Assembly: GCF_022427145.1 (NCBI RefSeq)
Contig: NZ_JAKSXN010000013.1
Coordinates: forward strand, 1-64,000
Direction of reading: 5' to 3'
DNA: 64,000 nucleotides
From: Paenibacillus timonensis
Lineage (GTDB): Bacteria; Bacillota; Bacilli; Paenibacillales; Paenibacillaceae
In this document: one piece after another, positions 61,367 through 64,000 of the stretch
How the letters are laid out: every line of letters starts with the position of its first letter
How positions within the stretch are numbered: the first letter of the stretch is position 1
The notes under the pieces: generated by a model
Databases searched by the model: none
The model's input: the letters and a program-made list of their open reading frames with translations, nothing else
Told to the model about the DNA's origin: nothing
Program-made: the position numbers and the translations under genes

Positions 61367-62329
61367 TTACAATTTGACCCGGGGATCAATCAAGGCATAG
61401 ATAATGTCAACCAGCAAGTTCATGATCATGATCATGGAACCCAGCAAAAATACGGACGTAATCGCCAGCGGAAAATCGAAGCTGGTGAACGCCGTCTGCA
61501 TCACCTGGCCCAACCCCGGAATCGCGAAGATTTGTTCCACCCAAATAGTTCCCATCACCGTAAACGCAAATTGCGGTCCGATGACGGTAATCATCGCGGT
61601 GAGCGAGTTTTTGACGCCATGTTTCATGATCATCGGCCAGTATTTGACACCCTTGGCTTTGGCGGTCCGGATATAATCGGACCTCAGCGTTTCGATTAAG
61701 CTTCCGCGCATATATCTGGCTACGACGCCGACATTCGCCGCGGACAAACAAATGATCGGCAAAATCGCCTGCTCCCAACGGCCCCAGCCGGTTACCGGCA
61801 ATATCCCCTGGAAAACGACCCCAAACAGCAAAACCAAAATCACCGCAAGAACAAACGCCGGAATCGCTTGCCCTGCCAGGGAAACGGTACTCACGAGGTA
61901 ATCGATCCAGGTATTCCGTTTCAGCGCGGCTATGATACCAAGCGGCACCCCGACCAGAACCGACAGCATGACGGACCCGAAGGCCAAAATAACGCTGACC
62001 GGCAAGGTGCGCTGCAGCTGCGAGGCGATGCTAAGCGACGGATTTTGCATGGAATTGCCGAAATCAAACGTCAATTCATGCCAAACATATTTCAGAATCT
62101 GTTGCCAAAGCGGCAAATTCAGGCCATACCGGCTTTGAAATTGCTCCATGACTTCCTGATATAGCACGGGATTCTGTCCTTGCAGCGGCGCCAGGGCCGT
62201 AGCCATCGTACTCGTATTCATGAACCCGCCCGGCGAAAAGTACATCATGATATAGCTAACCGTAATGACCAGGATTAAGGTGATAATGATTTCGACAATG
62301 CGCTTTGCGATGAATCTGAATACGGCCAT
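61367..62329 (-). CDS. Oligopeptide-type ABC transporter permease (OppB-like)
   Basis: A 320-residue permease: FIAKRIVEIIITLILVITVS first helix, docking loop DYIRTAKAKGVKYWPMIMKH, and the terminal DIIYALIDPRVK, all typical of OppB/DppB. It precedes OppC by 37 bp. A GC-rich hairpin separates it from the binding protein. Confidence 0.87.
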   Translation of the reverse strand: MAVFRFIAKRIVEIIITLILVITVSYIMMYFSPGGFMNTSTMATALAPLQGQNPVLYQEVMEQFQSRYGLNLPLWQQILKYVWHELTFDFGNSMQNPSLSIASQLQRTLPVSVILAFGSVMLSVLVGVPLGIIAALKRNTWIDYLVSTVSLAGQAIPAFVLAVILVLLFGVVFQGILPVTGWGRWEQAILPIICLSAANVGVVARYMRGSLIETLRSDYIRTAKAKGVKYWPMIMKHGVKNSLTAMITVIGPQFAFTVMGTIWVEQIFAIPGLGQVMQTAFTSFDFPLAITSVFLLGSMIMIMNLLVDIIYALIDPRVKL

Positions 62330-62351
62330 GATTGAGCCTCCTTGACCGATT

Positions 62352-62377
62352 CGCGGACACCGGAACGGGTGCCCGCG
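62352..62377 (-). other. Intercistronic hairpin between binding protein and OppB-like gene
   Basis: GCGGGCACC and GGTGTCCGC pair with one mismatch around CGTTCC. Such hairpins after binding-protein genes stabilise the upstream mRNA and give it higher expression than the permeases. Confidence 0.6.
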
Positions 62378-62392
62378 ACAGGTGCCGTGTAT

Positions 62393-64000
62393 TTAATCCA
62401 CATTCAGAAAGTGCAGGTTGTAGAAATTGCCCCATGCCCAAGGGTTCGATTGCACCCCGGTGATCCCCGGTTTAACCAAGAAGTACTGCATTTGGTAGAA
62501 CAACGGAATGGCATAAGCGTCTTCCATTAGCGAATTTACCAGCTTGGCTGCAATCGGCGCGGCCTCATCGACGGTCAGGCTATTTACGAATTGGGCCTGC
62601 CACATTCGCTGATCCCGTAATTTCTCCGATTCCGAGGTGGTCCGGTTATAGTAAACCTGTACATCCAGTGCGTTCTGGTTCAGCTTGCCTCCCGGAGCAT
62701 TCGGCGCCACGAACGTCCATGCCGTCACAAAAGCCGCATGTTTCTCGTCGTTGGTCTTGGCGTTTTTCCAAACATCGACGATTTGCTGCCACTGCTCGGC
62801 CGTTGTCGGAACTCCCTCTTGTTTCAGATAGGGCTGCCACTCGGCAGGCTGTTCGGAAATCCATTTTTCCAGAAAGGCGATATCTTCTTGGGCCGCCCGT
62901 TCCAAAGCCGCCCAATCGCTCCACTCTACGCCCGCCTTGGGATCCTCCGGATTGCCGTATTTTTCGATGGCCGGCTTATAATAGACCTCTTTGCTCCAGT
63001 CAACAAAGTTCTTCGTTGCTTCCAACGGAGCATCCAACGTTCCGATTGAATACAGCTGTTGGGTTGCTCCCATATCCAGCGTTCCCGGCTCGCTCCAGTT
63101 CGTGGCCCCGGAGGACAAGACAAACCCCGGCTTTGCATTGGCTTGCGGCCCGTTGTACTGGTAGGCATTGAATTGCGCTTCGTTCAGCTGCACGATTTCC
63201 GTCTTGATTCCCAAGTTTTGCTGCAGGATTTGGCCCAACGCCAAAGCGATTTGTTCGCCTTGCGCATCCACTTGCTTGACACCGATGTAAAGCGTTAGCG
63301 TCGGCAGGCCTTTGCCGCCTTCATACCCGGCTTCTTTCAACAGTTGCTTGGCGCCTTCGAGATCCTCGTCGATGCCCTTTTCGAGCTTTTCGGTCGGCCA
63401 ACCCGGCGAGGCAAAGATATTCGTGGCCCCTCCCATACCGTTGAGAACCGAATCAACGATCGGCGCGCGCTGTATCGCCTTGGCGATGGCCTGGCGCACT
63501 TCTTTTTTATCGTAAGGGGATTCGGTCGCCGGATTGCTCCATGCCATATAGCGGATAGAATAGTTCGGCGCCGAGTAAAGCTGGGATTTTAATTCGGTCG
63601 TCTTTACGTATTGCAAATCCGAAGGGGTTTGGACGAGAACGACATCCGCATGGCCGGACATGTAATCTTCGACCGGAACCGTCGTGGCCGGAAGCACATG
63701 GATCGTCTCGACGTTGCCGTGATTGAGCTGCCCTTCTGCGCCGACATAATTCGGGTTTCTCACCAACACAAGCTCGCCGTTAGGAACGAACGATTTCACC
63801 ATGAAAGGACCGTTGCCGACGAAATTCTCCGGCTCGAACCATTTGCCCGGATGCGCTTGGACATTCTTCTGATTCATCGGCATCGACCCGGCGAGAACCA
63901 GGCTGCCCAACAAGGCGTGAGGCAGCGTCGTCGTGATTTCCAGGGTATAGTCGTCGATGACCTTCAGACCGACTTCTTCTTTGCCGACGGAGCCGGCATG
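62393..64000 (-). CDS. Family-5 extracellular solute-binding protein, 5' end cut by window
   Basis: The C-terminal 535 or so residues of an OppA/DppA-type binding protein; the frame is open to the window edge with sensible sequence (VGLKVIDDYTLEITTTLPHA), so the signal peptide and start are beyond 64000. NPNYVGAEGQLNHGNVETIH, DVVLVQTPSDLQYV and KKEVRQAIAKAIQRAPIVDS are family-5 features. It is the first known gene of the opp/GH113/LacI cluster and would capture the oligosaccharide (or peptide) outside the cell. Confidence 0.87.
   Translation of the reverse strand, partial: HAGSVGKEEVGLKVIDDYTLEITTTLPHALLGSLVLAGSMPMNQKNVQAHPGKWFEPENFVGNGPFMVKSFVPNGELVLVRNPNYVGAEGQLNHGNVETIHVLPATTVPVEDYMSGHADVVLVQTPSDLQYVKTTELKSQLYSAPNYSIRYMAWSNPATESPYDKKEVRQAIAKAIQRAPIVDSVLNGMGGATNIFASPGWPTEKLEKGIDEDLEGAKQLLKEAGYEGGKGLPTLTLYIGVKQVDAQGEQIALALGQILQQNLGIKTEIVQLNEAQFNAYQYNGPQANAKPGFVLSSGATNWSEPGTLDMGATQQLYSIGTLDAPLEATKNFVDWSKEVYYKPAIEKYGNPEDPKAGVEWSDWAALERAAQEDIAFLEKWISEQPAEWQPYLKQEGVPTTAEQWQQIVDVWKNAKTNDEKHAAFVTAWTFVAPNAPGGKLNQNALDVQVYYNRTTSESEKLRDQRMWQAQFVNSLTVDEAAPIAAKLVNSLMEDAYAIPLFYQMQYFLVKPGITGVQSNPWAWGNFYNLHFLNVD

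Overview
The window looks like chromosomal DNA from a spore-forming, Gram-positive soil or plant-matter bacterium of the Paenibacillaceae, most likely Paenibacillus or a close relative. The reasons are the moderately high GC content, strong AGGAGG ribosome binding sites with frequent TTG/GTG starts, S-layer homology (SLH) and CotF-type spore-coat proteins, bacillithiol genes (yojF-bshB2), CcpA-type cre sites, a Bacillus-like cysteine-derivative operon, and many plant polysaccharide enzymes. No rRNA, tRNA, CRISPR array or prophage was seen. The only mobile element is an IS200-type insertion.

Layout. 1-318: GC-rich short tandem repeat, no gene. 319-7474: sugar regulon on the minus strand (LacI regulator, solute-binding lipoprotein, two permeases, PHP hydrolase), preceded by an alpha-L-fucosidase. 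7629-13087: TetR/zinc-ribbon pair, GH2 beta-mannosidase divergent from an AraC regulator, and a GNAT enzyme. 13223-18513: very large S8 surface protease with Ig-like repeats and a truncated, frameshifted SLH tail. 18687-21388: iron/thiol block (ferredoxin-NADP reductase with a Fur-like box, bshB2-yojF, a HesB-like protein). 21629-24373: aldo/keto reductase, MFS exporter, Nudix. 24566-28965: secreted FMN/FAD reductase, TetR, chemoreceptor. 29297-29748: two small CotF-like genes. 29836-40620: ten-gene operon for uptake and breakdown of S-modified cysteines, its LysR regulator, and a divergent N-acetyltransferase. 40721-43927: small alarmone synthetase, RNA helicase with a DUF3934 microprotein, GNAT. 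44180-48322: heterodimeric ABC exporter and a CarD-like regulator. 48650-50540: second extracytoplasmic fumarate-reductase-like lipoprotein and a small acidic protein. 50805-53201: DNA alkylation repair protein, SUMF1-like lipoprotein, GH11 xylanase. 53454-54165: IS200. 54268-56120: acetate symporter with DUF485 partner. 56365-64000: LacI, GH113 mannanase and an Opp-type ABC transporter running off the right edge.

How the genes work together. Three separate loci point to hemicellulose use: xylanase GH11 (secreted), GH113 beta-mannanase-like enzyme with an Opp-type oligosaccharide importer, and a cytoplasmic GH2 beta-mannosidase; the fucosidase/LplABC-type locus adds another sugar route. The sulfur operon combines a cystine-type ABC importer, M20 deacylase, two flavin monooxygenases and their flavin reductase, matching the S-alkyl-cysteine salvage logic of Bacillus subtilis, with two additional genes (a SolA-type oxidase and a DinB-fold protein). 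The most notable regulatory observation is that the two extracytoplasmic reductase genes, 24 kb apart, both carry a near-identical Rex-like palindrome, suggesting a shared NADH/NAD response.

Coordinates of start codons were moved inward from the longest reading frame wherever a clear ribosome binding site favoured it. All functional calls are from reading motifs and remembered families; no database search was run.
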